Source: Proteobacteria bacterium UBA664
Lineage (GTDB): Bacteria > Pseudomonadota > Gammaproteobacteria > UBA7966
Length of the DNA: 15,446 nt
NCBI GenBank assembly: GCA_002299125.1
Contig: DBNU01000243.1
Span: 1 to 15,446 of the forward strand
Direction: 5' to 3'
In this document: positions 1 through 8,067 of the stretch, piece after piece
Layout of the letters: every line of letters begins with the position of its first letter
Numbering within the stretch: position 1 is the stretch's first letter
The notes under the pieces: generated by a model
Database searches by the model: none
Seen by the model: the letters and a program-made list of their open reading frames with translations, nothing else
Told to the model about the DNA's origin: nothing
Position numbers and translations under genes: made by a program

Positions 1-2347
1 CGCCGGTTTGCAGCAGACGGGTACGCAACACATCGGCAAGTTGCTCACGGGGCGAGGTGCGCTCCGCAATCTCTGCTGGGGGCTCGAAGGCGGGCGCGTG
101 TTCCGGACCATCAGGAAGCTTCACCGCGCCGGTGCCGTCACCTTCGGAGGCCCGGCGCAGTGGCAGGATGGCGGCAGATTCCCCGGCTCCGCGACCTGGT
201 TCTTCACTCACCCGCCGGCTGTGACGCTGGGCGGGATCGAGGGAGAGTACGGTGCCACTGCTGTCGGCGCGGCCCGTCATGGGCTCTGCAGACTGCTGTC
301 GGTCGCGATCCACACGCCGAATGACCGGGGCATGCAGACGCTCGATGGTGTCACTCTCCCGAGGGTCGATGCCTGCAGTGATAGCCTCGAACTCCTCCGG
401 GCTGGGTGCGGATCGCACAGTGGAAAGAGATTCCGCCGGTGCGTCATCCCCTGTTGAGCGGATTGCCGGTGAAGGTTCCGGCTCCGAGGGGAGCACCGGG
501 TGCGGAGCAGCGGGAAGTTCGTTGTTGACCACGGAACCCTGCGCGGATGCCGGCACCGCGCCGGCCGTGTCGCGGCCACGCACGGCATCCGAGTGCACCC
601 GCGCCAACTCCGACAGAAAGCGCTTGCGGTTGGCAGCCGGCACTTCGATTCGCTCCATACCGGCCTTGAGGCGTGCCAGCAGGGCCGGCAATGTGGTGCT
701 GAGACGCCGCCGCTCCTCCGGAGTGTGTTTTGGTTGCACACTGGCGATGAGCTCATCCATGGTGCCGATGGCGTCACGAAACGGCCCCGGCCCGCTGCCG
801 TGCTGCAGCGACAATGAGTGCAACAGCGTGCGCCACTGGTCACCGAGGAAGCCACGCACGCACTCGTTCAAGGTGGTGCCAACGATGCGCTCATCCAGCA
901 GACGACTGATTTCCTCCTCAAGGCTGGCCGTGGCAGAACCTGCGCCGATCACCTTGCGGGTGCGCTCGCTGCGAAGCTGACGACGCTCGCCCTCCTCGAC
1001 GAGGAAACGCTCGAAAGCCTCGAGCAGTTCAGAAAAGATGCCAATGTCCTGCTCGAATTCTCGATTCACCCGCGTGATGAGTCCTTCCATCATCGCGTAG
1101 AGCGGATCGGATTCATCGGGTGTCGACGTCGCGCCGGCCGCAGCTTCCGCCAGGGTGTTGAGCAAACGCCGGGCCGGATGACTCTTGCGGGCGAAGAAGC
1201 TGGTGTCCAGCAGCGCAACCTTGACGATCGGGATCTGCAGGCGGCCGATGAGTGCGCGCAGGGGCGAGGGGATGCTGCGGTCGTCGAGGATGTAATCGAA
1301 GAGCATTGCGACGATGTCGATGGTGAGATCACCGAGCGGGCCGAAAGCGCTCGTGAGTTCGATGCCCTTGAGACTGCGCAGTATGTTCACCTCACCGCGC
1401 AAGCCCTCGCTCCAGGCCACCGGATCGGCAACTGCATTGCCCCAGGACGTGCCATCACCCCGCTGCAGGGCCGTCAGGCCACGCAGGGAGCCAGCGCCCG
1501 CCGCCGTCCCGGCGCCAAACGCCGTCGCTCCCCCGGGCAGGGCCTCGCCCAGCAGCAGCGCGCGCAGTGACTGCACGAGGGTCGCATCGTCCATCACTGG
1601 CGACTCACCAGCCGGTGCCGCGTCACCGGCCGACTGCGGCAACAGTGCACGACCACTGCGCGGACTGCGCAACTGGGTGCGAAGTTCAGGGAGTATCCCC
1701 TTGCCGATGAGCCACTCGTTGCAATCGTGGTAGATGACCGCAAGTTCCCCGGCCACGTAGCGGTCGAAGAGCTTGAGTATGATGAGGCGCACCTTGAGTC
1801 CGGATTGCAGATCCGTGAGCGCGCGGCGGATGGATTCGCAGACGACCTCCGGAGACGCGGGCTGGCTCCATTCTGTCTGTGCATCAATTTTCAGGAGGGC
1901 ACGCAGACGCTGGTCCAACGCGTAGAGCTCCTCGCGGCAGCCGTGTGTCACCTTGTCGGCAAGATTGTTGACGGCAATCTGCTCTTCGACAGCCTCGTGG
2001 TCCACGAGACCCCACTCCATGCTCGGGTCGTCAACCTTCCCGGCGGCTGACGCACTGCCAGACGAGCTCAGCTTGGCGTCGAAGGCGGCGCGAAAACTGC
2101 TGCGGAAACCATCCTCGATGGACGCGCGCTTCAGTCGCACTTCGCGCATGGCGTCGAAGTAGAGGCTCTGGTTCTGGATGTTCTCGGACTTTTCGGCGAG
2201 TTCGAACAGCGCGTCGTCTACTTTTTCCATCATGCGGTGGATGGCGTGGCCGAGACGGGCCACCAGCAGGTCCCGCAGTTCCCCGACTGGCGATACGACG
2301 CCATTCATGGGGTGATCGGGCGACCCGGTGCTGTGAGCTTCTGACAT
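1..2347 (-). CDS. DUF1631 family protein, 3' end outside the window
   Basis: A single minus-strand frame stays open from the ATG at 2347 to the window edge, giving 782 visible residues and no stop, so the C-terminus is missing. The ATG follows a GAGGAA Shine-Dalgarno at 6-base spacing. I recognise the DUF1631 family (proteobacterial proteins of roughly 700-850 residues, sometimes mis-annotated as thymidine phosphorylase) from the N-terminal pattern LVARLGHAIHRMMEKVDDAL, the segment LIILKLFDRYVAGEL near residue 175, and the middle helices around TSFFARKSHPARRLLNTLAE. About residues 1-600 look helical and conserved. From about residue 600 on the chain is rich in Pro, Ala, Ser and Glu and looks like a disordered linker. 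No signal peptide, membrane segment or catalytic motif is visible. The biochemical role of the family is unknown to me. The family call is fairly secure; no function is inferred. Confidence 0.85.
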   Translation of the reverse strand, partial: MSEAHSTGSPDHPMNGVVSPVGELRDLLVARLGHAIHRMMEKVDDALFELAEKSENIQNQSLYFDAMREVRLKRASIEDGFRSSFRAAFDAKLSSSGSASAAGKVDDPSMEWGLVDHEAVEEQIAVNNLADKVTHGCREELYALDQRLRALLKIDAQTEWSQPASPEVVCESIRRALTDLQSGLKVRLIILKLFDRYVAGELAVIYHDCNEWLIGKGILPELRTQLRSPRSGRALLPQSAGDAAPAGESPVMDDATLVQSLRALLLGEALPGGATAFGAGTAAGAGSLRGLTALQRGDGTSWGNAVADPVAWSEGLRGEVNILRSLKGIELTSAFGPLGDLTIDIVAMLFDYILDDRSIPSPLRALIGRLQIPIVKVALLDTSFFARKSHPARRLLNTLAEAAAGATSTPDESDPLYAMMEGLITRVNREFEQDIGIFSELLEAFERFLVEEGERRQLRSERTRKVIGAGSATASLEEEISRLLDERIVGTTLNECVRGFLGDQWRTLLHSLSLQHGSGPGPFRDAIGTMDELIASVQPKHTPEERRRLSTTLPALLARLKAGMERIEVPAANRKRFLSELARVHSDAVRGRDTAGAVPASAQGSVVNNELPAAPHPVLPSEPEPSPAIRSTGDDAPAESLSTVRSAPSPEEFEAITAGIDPRESDTIERLHAPVIRRVDRDRQQSAEPMTGRADSSGTVLSLDPAQRHSRRVSEEPGRGAGESAAILPLRRASEGDGTGAVKLPDGPEHAPAFEPPAEIAERTSPREQLADVLRTRLLQTG

Positions 2348-2480
2348 GCTGGCTTCCTCGCGCGTTGCGCCCAGGCGACGCCGCTCTGGTGGTGTCGGCT
2401 ATCCGGGGCTCCGTGTGCGAAAGAGTCGTCGAAATCCGCCAAGGACTGAAGGGCCTATGTCGCGGACTGTGAACCCGTCC

Positions 2481-2497
2481 ACGCCCGCATCAGGCGT
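2481..2497. other. Short GC-rich inverted repeat between decarboxylase and DUF1631 gene
   Basis: On the minus strand ACGCCT, a five-base loop GATGC and GGGCGT can pair (6 pairs including one G-T). It lies 36 bases after the decarboxylase stop and upstream of the DUF1631 gene. There is no T-run after it, so an intrinsic terminator is not supported. The rest of this 186-base spacer shows no clear promoter or gene to me. Confidence 0.25.
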
Positions 2498-2533
2498 TCT
2501 GTGACGGAATGCCCCTGCGCCCGAATCCCGGCG

Positions 2534-3964
2534 TCAGTCACCTGTGACGGAGTTCACGTCGCGCGCGCAGGCCTCCAGGCGCTCGACGAGGTAGGTCACC
2601 TGATCCGCGCGTGTGGCCGGATTGACGAAACATATCCGCAACACCAACCGACCGCCCCGTCTCAGGGTCGAGACCTGGATGGGTGGGGAGGTGCTTGCGA
2701 GGCAACCGAGCAGTTCGCGGTGCATGCAATCCGCCAGCGCGCCATCCAGGCGCTCACTCCCGCGCAGGCGCAGGCAGACGACCGAAAGCTCAACGGGGGC
2801 ACAGACCTCGAGCGGGCCAGCCTTACCAAGGCTTTCACACAGAGATCGAGCAAGGCCCAGGCAATGGCGCAAGGCCTCACGCAGCCTTTCCGTACCGATG
2901 CAACGGAAGCTCGCCCAGATGCGCAGGGCGCGCAACCCACGACTCAGTTCCGGTCCGAGTTGCATCGGATCAAGCTCATCGTGGGGCAGATCGAGGTAGT
3001 CGGCACGGAAGGAAAAGCTTGCAGCCAGCGCGCGTGCATCGCGTACCAGCAGACAGCCGGTCTCATAGGGAAGGAACAACCACTTGTGCAGGTCCAGCGC
3101 CACCGAATCCGCTGCGGCCATGGCGCGCGCGAGCTCAGGCTCGATGGCGGCGGCCGGTGCGCCGTAGGCAGCATCGACGTGCAGCCAGACCTCCTCGGCC
3201 CGGCTGACGTCGGCGAGTTCCGCGAGTGGGTCGATGGCCCCGGTGGCAGCGGTTCCGATGGTGGCGATCACCGCGACAGGCCGAAGGCCGGCCGCGCGGT
3301 CGGCACGCAGATGTTTGCGCAGAAGTTCGGGATCGATCCGCTCCGGATCGACAGAACTTGCGGTAACCAGTGCATTCTGACCGAGCCCAAGGACACGGGC
3401 CGCGCGCGGAATGCAGGCGTGCACGGCGGTGGATGCATATAGACGCCCGGGTGGGAGGCCGGTCAGTCCTTCCTTGCCGGCCCCCGGAAGGGCGGCATCA
3501 CGGGCCGCCGTCAGTGCGGTCAGGTTGGCGAGACTGGATCCGCTGGTAAGCAGTCCCCCACAAGGCCGCCCGTAACCGAGGAAGTCGGCCAGGGTGGCGA
3601 TGACGTCCCGCTCCAGGGCCACACCTTGCGGCGACAGCAGGGCACTCGCAGTGTGCAGATTCGCAGCCGCAGCGAACCAGTCGGCGATGAGCGCCGCAGC
3701 GTTTCCGATCGAGGGGATGTGCGCCAGATTGAGGGGATCGGCACCGTACGGTGCGGCAGACGCCAGCATGGCAGCGAGTTCTGCCGGCAGCGCCTCGATC
3801 GGTAGCGGCAGGTCACGCAGATCCGGCAGCGTGGGTCTCGCATCCGGTTTGGTCAGACCAGGCCGCCGCCGCGCGAGCCACAGCGCCGCCGCCTCGCGTG
3901 CCGCTGTCGCGAGGAGGCATTCGAGGCGGTCCGCGTCGAAATCGGGTAGCAGCGGATCGGTCAC
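2534..3964 (-). CDS. PLP-dependent group II amino acid decarboxylase
   Basis: The protein belongs to the group II (aromatic amino acid / glutamate-type) decarboxylases: cytosolic, PLP-dependent, amino acid to amine plus CO2. With the GTG at 3964 it has 476 residues, usual for the family. Visible signatures are TSGSSLANLTAL (about 140-151), H182 in YASTAVHACIPRAA (the ring-stacking His), D264 in HVDAAYG (binds the pyridine nitrogen) and K294 in LDLHKWLF (Schiff-base lysine). Tyr323, 29 residues after the lysine, matches the catalytic Tyr332 of DOPA decarboxylase, so decarboxylation rather than aldehyde synthesis is expected. The substrate cannot be read. An ATG at 4078 would add 38 Cys/Arg-rich residues overlapping the upstream exporter gene by 53 bases; that stretch does not look like family sequence. 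The GTG lacks a good Shine-Dalgarno, so the exact start is uncertain. Probably co-transcribed with the exporter, whose stop lies 61 bases upstream. Confidence 0.88.
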   Translation of the reverse strand: MTDPLLPDFDADRLECLLATAAREAAALWLARRRPGLTKPDARPTLPDLRDLPLPIEALPAELAAMLASAAPYGADPLNLAHIPSIGNAAALIADWFAAAANLHTASALLSPQGVALERDVIATLADFLGYGRPCGGLLTSGSSLANLTALTAARDAALPGAGKEGLTGLPPGRLYASTAVHACIPRAARVLGLGQNALVTASSVDPERIDPELLRKHLRADRAAGLRPVAVIATIGTAATGAIDPLAELADVSRAEEVWLHVDAAYGAPAAAIEPELARAMAAADSVALDLHKWLFLPYETGCLLVRDARALAASFSFRADYLDLPHDELDPMQLGPELSRGLRALRIWASFRCIGTERLREALRHCLGLARSLCESLGKAGPLEVCAPVELSVVCLRLRGSERLDGALADCMHRELLGCLASTSPPIQVSTLRRGGRLVLRICFVNPATRADQVTYLVERLEACARDVNSVTGD

Positions 3965-4025
3965 CGTACGACACAAGCAGTGTTCGCAGCGACTGGCTGA
4001 GTCCCTGCAAGGCGCCGGGTTTGCG

Positions 4026-5864
4026 TCACGCCTCTGCACCAAGGAAGCCGCCACTCTGGTGTGCCCACAGCCGCGCATAAAGGCCGCCTGCGCGCAGCAG
4101 GCTCAGGTGATCGCCCTCTTCGATGATGCGGCCGCCATCGAGCACGACCAGGCGGTCCATCGCGGCAATCGTCGAGAGTCGATGGGCGATGGCCAGCACC
4201 GTCTTGCCCTGCATGAGTCGGTAGAGACTCGACTGGATGGCCGCCTCGACTTCGGAATCGAGCGCGGAAGTGGCTTCATCGAGGATCAATATCGGGGCAT
4301 CCTTCAGCATCACGCGGGCAATGGCGATGCGCTGGCGTTGCCCCCCGGAGAGCTTCACGCCGCGCTCGCCCACATGGGCATCGAAGCCGCGCCGGCCCCT
4401 CGGGTCACTGAGCTGCATGATGAACTCCAGCGCTTCCGCCCGCCGCGCCGCCTCCATCAGTTCCTCCTCACTGGCCTCGGGCCGTCCGTAGAGGATGTTT
4501 TCGCGCACCGACCGGTGCAACAGTGAGGTGTCCTGGGTCACCATGCCGATGGCCGCGCGCAGCGAATCCTGCGTCACCTGCATGATGTCCTGATCGTCGA
4601 TGAGTACGCGTCCGCTGCGGATGTCGTGGAAGCGCAGCAACATCCCGGTCAGAGTGGATTTGCCAGCCCCACTGCGGCCAACGAGTCCGATGCGCTCACC
4701 TGATCTGATGTGCAGGTCGAGATCGTAGATGACGGTAGGCCCGTCGCCGTAGCGGAAGCTCACCTGTTCGAAGTGGATCTCACCGCGACGGACCTCGAGT
4801 TCGACCGCATGGGGGGCATCCAGCAGGACTGGCGGGCGCGCCAGGGTGTCGATACCGTCCTGGATGGTGCCGATGTGCTCGAAGAGGGCGGCTGTCTCCC
4901 ACATCACCCAGTGCGAGATCCCGTTCAGCCGTATCGCCATGGCGATGGCGGCTGCAACCGCACCGGCCCCCACGGCTCCCGCATCCCACAGCCAGAGCAC
5001 ACCTCCGCCTGCACCCAGGATGAGGGCCATGCTGGCAGCGTGATTGACCACTTCGAATCTGGTGACCAGACGCATCTGACGATGCACGGTCTGCAGGAAG
5101 GGTTGCATCGCTGCGCGGGCGTGTGCTGCTTCGCCGCGAGTGTGGGAGAAGAGCTTGACGGTGGCGATGTTCGCATAAGCGTCGGTGATGCGCCCCGTCA
5201 TCAGCGAGCGTGCGTCTGCCTGTGCCTGGCCGGCGGCAGCCAGCCTTGGGACGAAGTGACAGATCGCCCACGCATAGATGCCGAGCCAGCCCAGAAAGGG
5301 CAGCACCATCCAAAGGTGGAAGCTGCCCACCACCAGCACCAGCGTGCCGAAGTAAATGCTCACGAAGATCATCATTTCGAACAGGATCAGCACGGCGTCG
5401 CGCACGGCCAGGGCGCTTTGCATCACTTTGGTGGCAATGCGCCCGGCGAACTCGTCCTGATGGAAGGACAGGCCCTGTTCGAGCATGAGGCGATGGAAAT
5501 TCCAGCGCAGACGCATGGGGAAGTTGCCGACCAGCGTCTGGTGCTTGATGAGCGATGCCACTCCCACCACAGCGATGGAGGCGATGAGCACCAAGGCAAG
5601 CGCCAGTAGGTGCGTGGCCCGGGTCTGCAGGAGTGATCCGGGGCTGACCTCGGCCAGCCAATCCACGACTTGCGCGAGCAGACTGAAAAGCCAGGCCTCG
5701 AATACGCCGATCACTGCCGTGACCAGCACGAGTGCAAGAAGAGGACGCCGCAGCCCCTCGGTGGCGGCCCACACGAAGGAAACGAGGGCCCTGGGTGGGG
5801 TTGGCGGGGTGGCCTCGGGGTAGGGGTCCACCATCTGCTCGAAGTGACGGAAGAGTTTGTCCAG
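4026..5864 (-). CDS. Fused ABC exporter (membrane domain + ATPase), probable CTG start
   Basis: This is a half-size ABC exporter: an N-terminal six-helix membrane domain fused to a nucleotide-binding domain, working as a dimer in the inner membrane. Numbered from the in-frame ATG at 5834 (602 residues), helices occupy about 30-330, Walker A GRSGAGKST is at 386-394, the Q-loop Gln at 434, the signature LSGGQ at 495-499, Walker B ILILDE at 515-520 and the switch His at 551. All catalytic residues are present. I place the start ten codons upstream at a CTG (5864): it follows GGAGGT at 4-base spacing, and the added residues LDKLFRHFEQ continue into MVDPYPEA as in relatives that begin with a short FxxFExxxDP-type helix. 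The ATG at 5834 has no Shine-Dalgarno, and no ATG, GTG or TTG lies in frame between it and the upstream stop. Substrate unknown; lipid or peptide export are family possibilities. The decarboxylase gene follows. Confidence 0.92.
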   Translation of the reverse strand: MDKLFRHFEQMVDPYPEATPPTPPRALVSFVWAATEGLRRPLLALVLVTAVIGVFEAWLFSLLAQVVDWLAEVSPGSLLQTRATHLLALALVLIASIAVVGVASLIKHQTLVGNFPMRLRWNFHRLMLEQGLSFHQDEFAGRIATKVMQSALAVRDAVLILFEMMIFVSIYFGTLVLVVGSFHLWMVLPFLGWLGIYAWAICHFVPRLAAAGQAQADARSLMTGRITDAYANIATVKLFSHTRGEAAHARAAMQPFLQTVHRQMRLVTRFEVVNHAASMALILGAGGGVLWLWDAGAVGAGAVAAAIAMAIRLNGISHWVMWETAALFEHIGTIQDGIDTLARPPVLLDAPHAVELEVRRGEIHFEQVSFRYGDGPTVIYDLDLHIRSGERIGLVGRSGAGKSTLTGMLLRFHDIRSGRVLIDDQDIMQVTQDSLRAAIGMVTQDTSLLHRSVRENILYGRPEASEEELMEAARRAEALEFIMQLSDPRGRRGFDAHVGERGVKLSGGQRQRIAIARVMLKDAPILILDEATSALDSEVEAAIQSSLYRLMQGKTVLAIAHRLSTIAAMDRLVVLDGGRIIEEGDHLSLLRAGGLYARLWAHQSGGFLGAEA

Positions 5865-5868
5865 AGTG

Positions 5869-5874
5869 ACCTCC
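5869..5874 (-). promoter_or_regulatory. Shine-Dalgarno GGAGGT that decides the exporter start
   Basis: Reading the minus strand, GGAGGT is followed by CACT and then CTG GAC AAA in the exporter frame. It lies 34 bases from the ATG at 5834, too far to serve it. This supports CTG as the initiation codon. Confidence 0.6.
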
Positions 5875-6042
5875 GCGAACGTCAGGTGGGTAGCAGCGGG
5901 TAGGGGCAGTCAGGTGACCGCGGCGCAGAGGATAAGTCCGTGTCCGTCCACACTGGGCACCTGCGAGCGGACGCGGCGTGGGGCCCTGAGTGGAGGCCTG
6001 GCCGCGCGGTCCCGAATGCGTGCGAGCCACCCCGAAAACCAT

Positions 6043-6702
6043 TCAGCCGCCGGCAATCGCGGCGGGGCGCAGGGCCGGGAACAATCCGGCGAGACCGTTA
6101 CCCATGATCTCGACCGCGATGGCCGCGGTAATGAGGCCCATGAGGCGGGTGGTTACCTGCATGCTGGTCCGACCGGCGAAGCCGCGGATCCGCAGCGCAC
6201 TGTGCAGACACAGATACACGGCGAGGCCTACACCGAGCACGATCGTCGTCAGGGCAAGATAGTGCCCGACTCCGCTGCCGAGGTCGGCATACACGATGAC
6301 CGTGCTGATGGCGCCCGGGCCCGCAAGCAGCGGCATGCCGAGCGGTACGACGGCAATGGATTCGTGGGAGTCATCGGCCTGCGCTGGTACCGGCTGCTGG
6401 CCGCGCGGCGCTCGCTCGGAGTGGGCCAGCATGTCGATCGCCATGAGCAGGAGCAGGATCCCGCCGGCGACGCGAAAGGCCGACAGGCTGATGCCGAAGA
6501 TCCGCAGCAGGAATTCCCCGGAGACGAGTGTGACCAGCAGGACGGCAAGCACGACCAGGGTCGTGCGGCGCGCGGTGGCGGGATAGTCCACACGAGCGCC
6601 GTGCTGTTCCAGCACGCCGAGATAGATCGGGATGACCCCGAAGGGGTTCACGATGGCGAGCAGGCCGATGAAGAGTTTGGAGTACTCCGCCCAGTCGAGC
6701 AT
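6043..6702 (-). CDS. MarC family integral membrane protein
   Basis: The 219-residue protein matches the MarC/YchE/YhgN family of six-helix inner membrane proteins (family length about 200-220). Hallmarks visible are VNPFGVIPIYL in helix 1 (18-28), FRVAGGILLLLMAIDML in helix 3 (76-92), VPLGMPLLAGPGAI opening helix 4 (119-132) and RLMGLITAAIAVEIMGNGL in helix 6 (186-204). The loop at about 95-115 is hydrophilic and variable, as usual. Some members are called neutral amino acid transporters (SnatA type), but E. coli MarC itself has no proven drug-resistance role, so I give no substrate. The ATG follows GAGG at about 9 bases. The gene faces away from the pirin across a long spacer. The next gene downstream, the exporter, begins 178 bases after its stop. 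Confidence 0.92.
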   Translation of the reverse strand: MLDWAEYSKLFIGLLAIVNPFGVIPIYLGVLEQHGARVDYPATARRTTLVVLAVLLVTLVSGEFLLRIFGISLSAFRVAGGILLLLMAIDMLAHSERAPRGQQPVPAQADDSHESIAVVPLGMPLLAGPGAISTVIVYADLGSGVGHYLALTTIVLGVGLAVYLCLHSALRIRGFAGRTSMQVTTRLMGLITAAIAVEIMGNGLAGLFPALRPAAIAGG

Positions 6703-6989
6703 GCGGTGATCCCTCGGGTGCGCCAGTTGGGGAGCCTGGCGTCGTTGATTCCGGCCAGCAGTGACTGCAATGCAGCGCGAGGATTCCCGCTCAGACCTAT
6801 TTTCCCGGGTTGCCGGGGCCGCCGCGACTGTCTCGGCAGCGGGGCAAGTCTTCGTCAGCCGAATCAGGGCAGAACAGGTGCGCCTGCAGCATACGCGGTA
6901 GCGTCAACCGAATGCATGTTCCGCAGCCGGGGCGCATGCCCAGTCATCGTTCGAATGAGGTGCTGGGTGTCACACCCCCGGGTCGGTGC

Positions 6990-7016
6990 CCTGCCCCGCC
7001 ATCCGGCGCGGGCAGG
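6990..7016. repeat. Strong GC-rich inverted repeat (hairpin)
   Basis: On the plus strand CCTGCCCCGCC and GGCGCGGGCAGG pair over 11 base pairs with one bulged C and a four-base ATCC loop. No T-run follows on either strand, so it is not an obvious intrinsic terminator. It lies about 290 bases upstream of the MarC gene and 350 upstream of the pirin. A REP-like dispersed repeat or a structured leader are possibilities that this window alone cannot resolve. Confidence 0.5.
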
Positions 7017-7192
7017 TGCAAGACCTGGCGCCGGGTGCCAGAGGGATCATGCTTGGCGCTCTTGCGACTGTTGCATCGCACAGTGCTTTATGGCTCGTCC
7101 TGAGCAATGCTTGATGGGCTGACTGCTGTTGACAGATGGACGCGGTGGCGCCGAAACGATTGGTCATCAGCGGATTTCACTCACGGTCAATG

Positions 7193-7207
7193 GCCGTCAT
7201 GGACGGC
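7193..7207. promoter_or_regulatory. Perfect inverted repeat upstream of the pirin, operator-like
   Basis: GCCGTC and GACGGC are perfect inverted arms around the three-base centre ATG. The site lies about 160 bases upstream of the chosen pirin start. The size would suit a dimeric repressor, but no regulator gene is nearby and the assignment rests on symmetry alone. Confidence 0.25.
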
Positions 7208-7352
7208 GACTCGACTCGGCGCACGCAGGTCTTGATCAACCGCAGGATCGATGGCTCAACCGGGGAACCGTGCCCGGCGCGCATCTGCCAGAGTAGGGCT
7301 GGCGCCGGTGGATTGGGCCACGGAGAGATCGCACAAGAGGTTTACTGGTGAT

Positions 7353-7361
7353 GGGGGGAGG
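7353..7361 (+). promoter_or_regulatory. Strong Shine-Dalgarno before the pirin ATG
   Basis: A run of six G followed by AGG (GGAGG core at 7357-7361) sits four bases before the ATG at 7366. A weaker AAGAGG at 7335-7340 could instead serve the GTG at 7348 or ATG at 7351 in the same frame. The start therefore remains uncertain by six codons. Confidence 0.5.
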
Positions 7362-7365
7362 CAAC

Positions 7366-8061
7366 ATGCGCGGGCAGCACGACAGCGAGACCAGGCCGGA
7401 GATCCCTGCCCCTTTGGGCAGTGGTGGCGTGGTGGCAAATTCGGTGGGATTGACACGGGATGGATTCGGCGTCCTTCGCGCCATCCAGGAGTCGAGCATC
7501 GGGCCGGGAGAAGGTTTGGAGGTGCACATGCACCGGGACGTCGAGATCCTCACCTTCGTCGTCGAGGGTACGCTCGAACACCGCGATTCGCTGGGGGATG
7601 ACGTCATCCTGAGGCACGGTGATGTGCAGCGCCTGAGCGCTGGTACCGGCGTGTTTCAGGCCGAGTGCAACTACTCCGCGGTCGCGCCGGTGCGCTTCGT
7701 GCAGGCTTGGGTTGTGCCGCGGCGTCCAGCACTGCCGCCCTGCTGCCAGATGCGACATTTCCCCGAGACAGAGCGCAGTGGTCGCCTGCGACTGGTCGCG
7801 GCACCTGACGGTCGCGACGGCGCCGTCACCGTGCACAGCGACCTCGACGCCTACTCGTCGATACTGGCCCCGCGTGCGGTCCTAGATTACACCCCGGCAG
7901 CAGGTCGCATGGCCTGGTTGCACGTGGTGGGCGGGGAAATCACGGCCAACGGGCATCGTCACGCGGCGGGGGAGGGCTGTGCCGTGCCGGCGGGAGGGTG
8001 TCTGCAGGTGGAGGCAGTGAGCCGGGCCGAGTTGCTGCTGTTCGAGGTGGCCGCTGGCTGA
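7366..8061 (+). CDS. Pirin-family bicupin with a substituted metal ligand
   Basis: From the ATG at 7366 the protein has 231 residues, the usual pirin/YhhW length. Pirins are cytosolic bicupins; some bind iron and some show quercetin dioxygenase activity. Family landmarks are GFGVLRAI, HMHRDVEILTFVVEGTLEHRDS, HGDVQRLSAGTGV, RFVQAWVVP and GRLRLVAAPDGRDGAVTVH, then a C-terminal cupin ending AELLLFEVAAG. In YhhW the metal is held by HxH and then by His and Glu in a GTGxxHSE motif. Here the first pair is present (HMH), but the second motif reads GTGVFQAE, so Gln replaces the third His while Glu stays. The usual N-terminal HTFSFADYYDP-like motif is also not recognisable. Metal content and activity may differ from typical members. 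In-frame starts at 7348 (GTG) and 7351 (ATG) are alternatives. The gene stands alone. Confidence 0.88.
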   Translation: MRGQHDSETRPEIPAPLGSGGVVANSVGLTRDGFGVLRAIQESSIGPGEGLEVHMHRDVEILTFVVEGTLEHRDSLGDDVILRHGDVQRLSAGTGVFQAECNYSAVAPVRFVQAWVVPRRPALPPCCQMRHFPETERSGRLRLVAAPDGRDGAVTVHSDLDAYSSILAPRAVLDYTPAAGRMAWLHVVGGEITANGHRHAAGEGCAVPAGGCLQVEAVSRAELLLFEVAAG

Positions 8062-8067
8062 AGGGGT

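Larger units (their letters stand above)
6703..7365. other. Long divergent spacer without a convincing gene
   Basis: This is the only stretch of more than 300 bases without a supported gene. It separates the divergent MarC and pirin genes and must hold their promoters, but I cannot point to good -35/-10 pairs (TTGACA at 7129-7134 has no matching -10). It contains a small palindrome CTGCA-A-TGCAG at 6765-6775, about 60 bases upstream of the marC-like start, a strong GC hairpin at 6990-7016 and an inverted repeat at 7193-7207. A 71-codon frame (7136-7351) ends on the pirin start but is not recognisable. I found no transposase remnant, tRNA or clear riboswitch. Confidence 0.6.

Noticed and set aside
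818..1570. Plus-strand open frame of 250 codons within the DUF1631 gene
   Set aside because: Antisense to an intact 782-residue frame with family similarity; no recognisable domain.
3965..4078. N-terminal extension of the decarboxylase to ATG 4078
   Set aside because: The extra 38 residues are Cys/Arg-rich, overlap the exporter end by 53 bases, and lack a ribosome site; the family-like sequence begins at about the GTG 3964.
4780..6042. Minus-strand open frame of 420 codons overlapping the exporter
   Set aside because: It is another reading frame of the exporter gene; the product is rich in Arg, Pro and Gly and has no recognisable domain, while the exporter frame has every ABC motif.
5857..7122. 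Plus-strand open frame of 421 codons opposite the MarC gene and into the spacer
   Set aside because: It is antisense to a clear membrane protein gene, its translation is low-complexity Arg/Gly/Ala-rich with no family resemblance, and such frames are common in GC-rich DNA.
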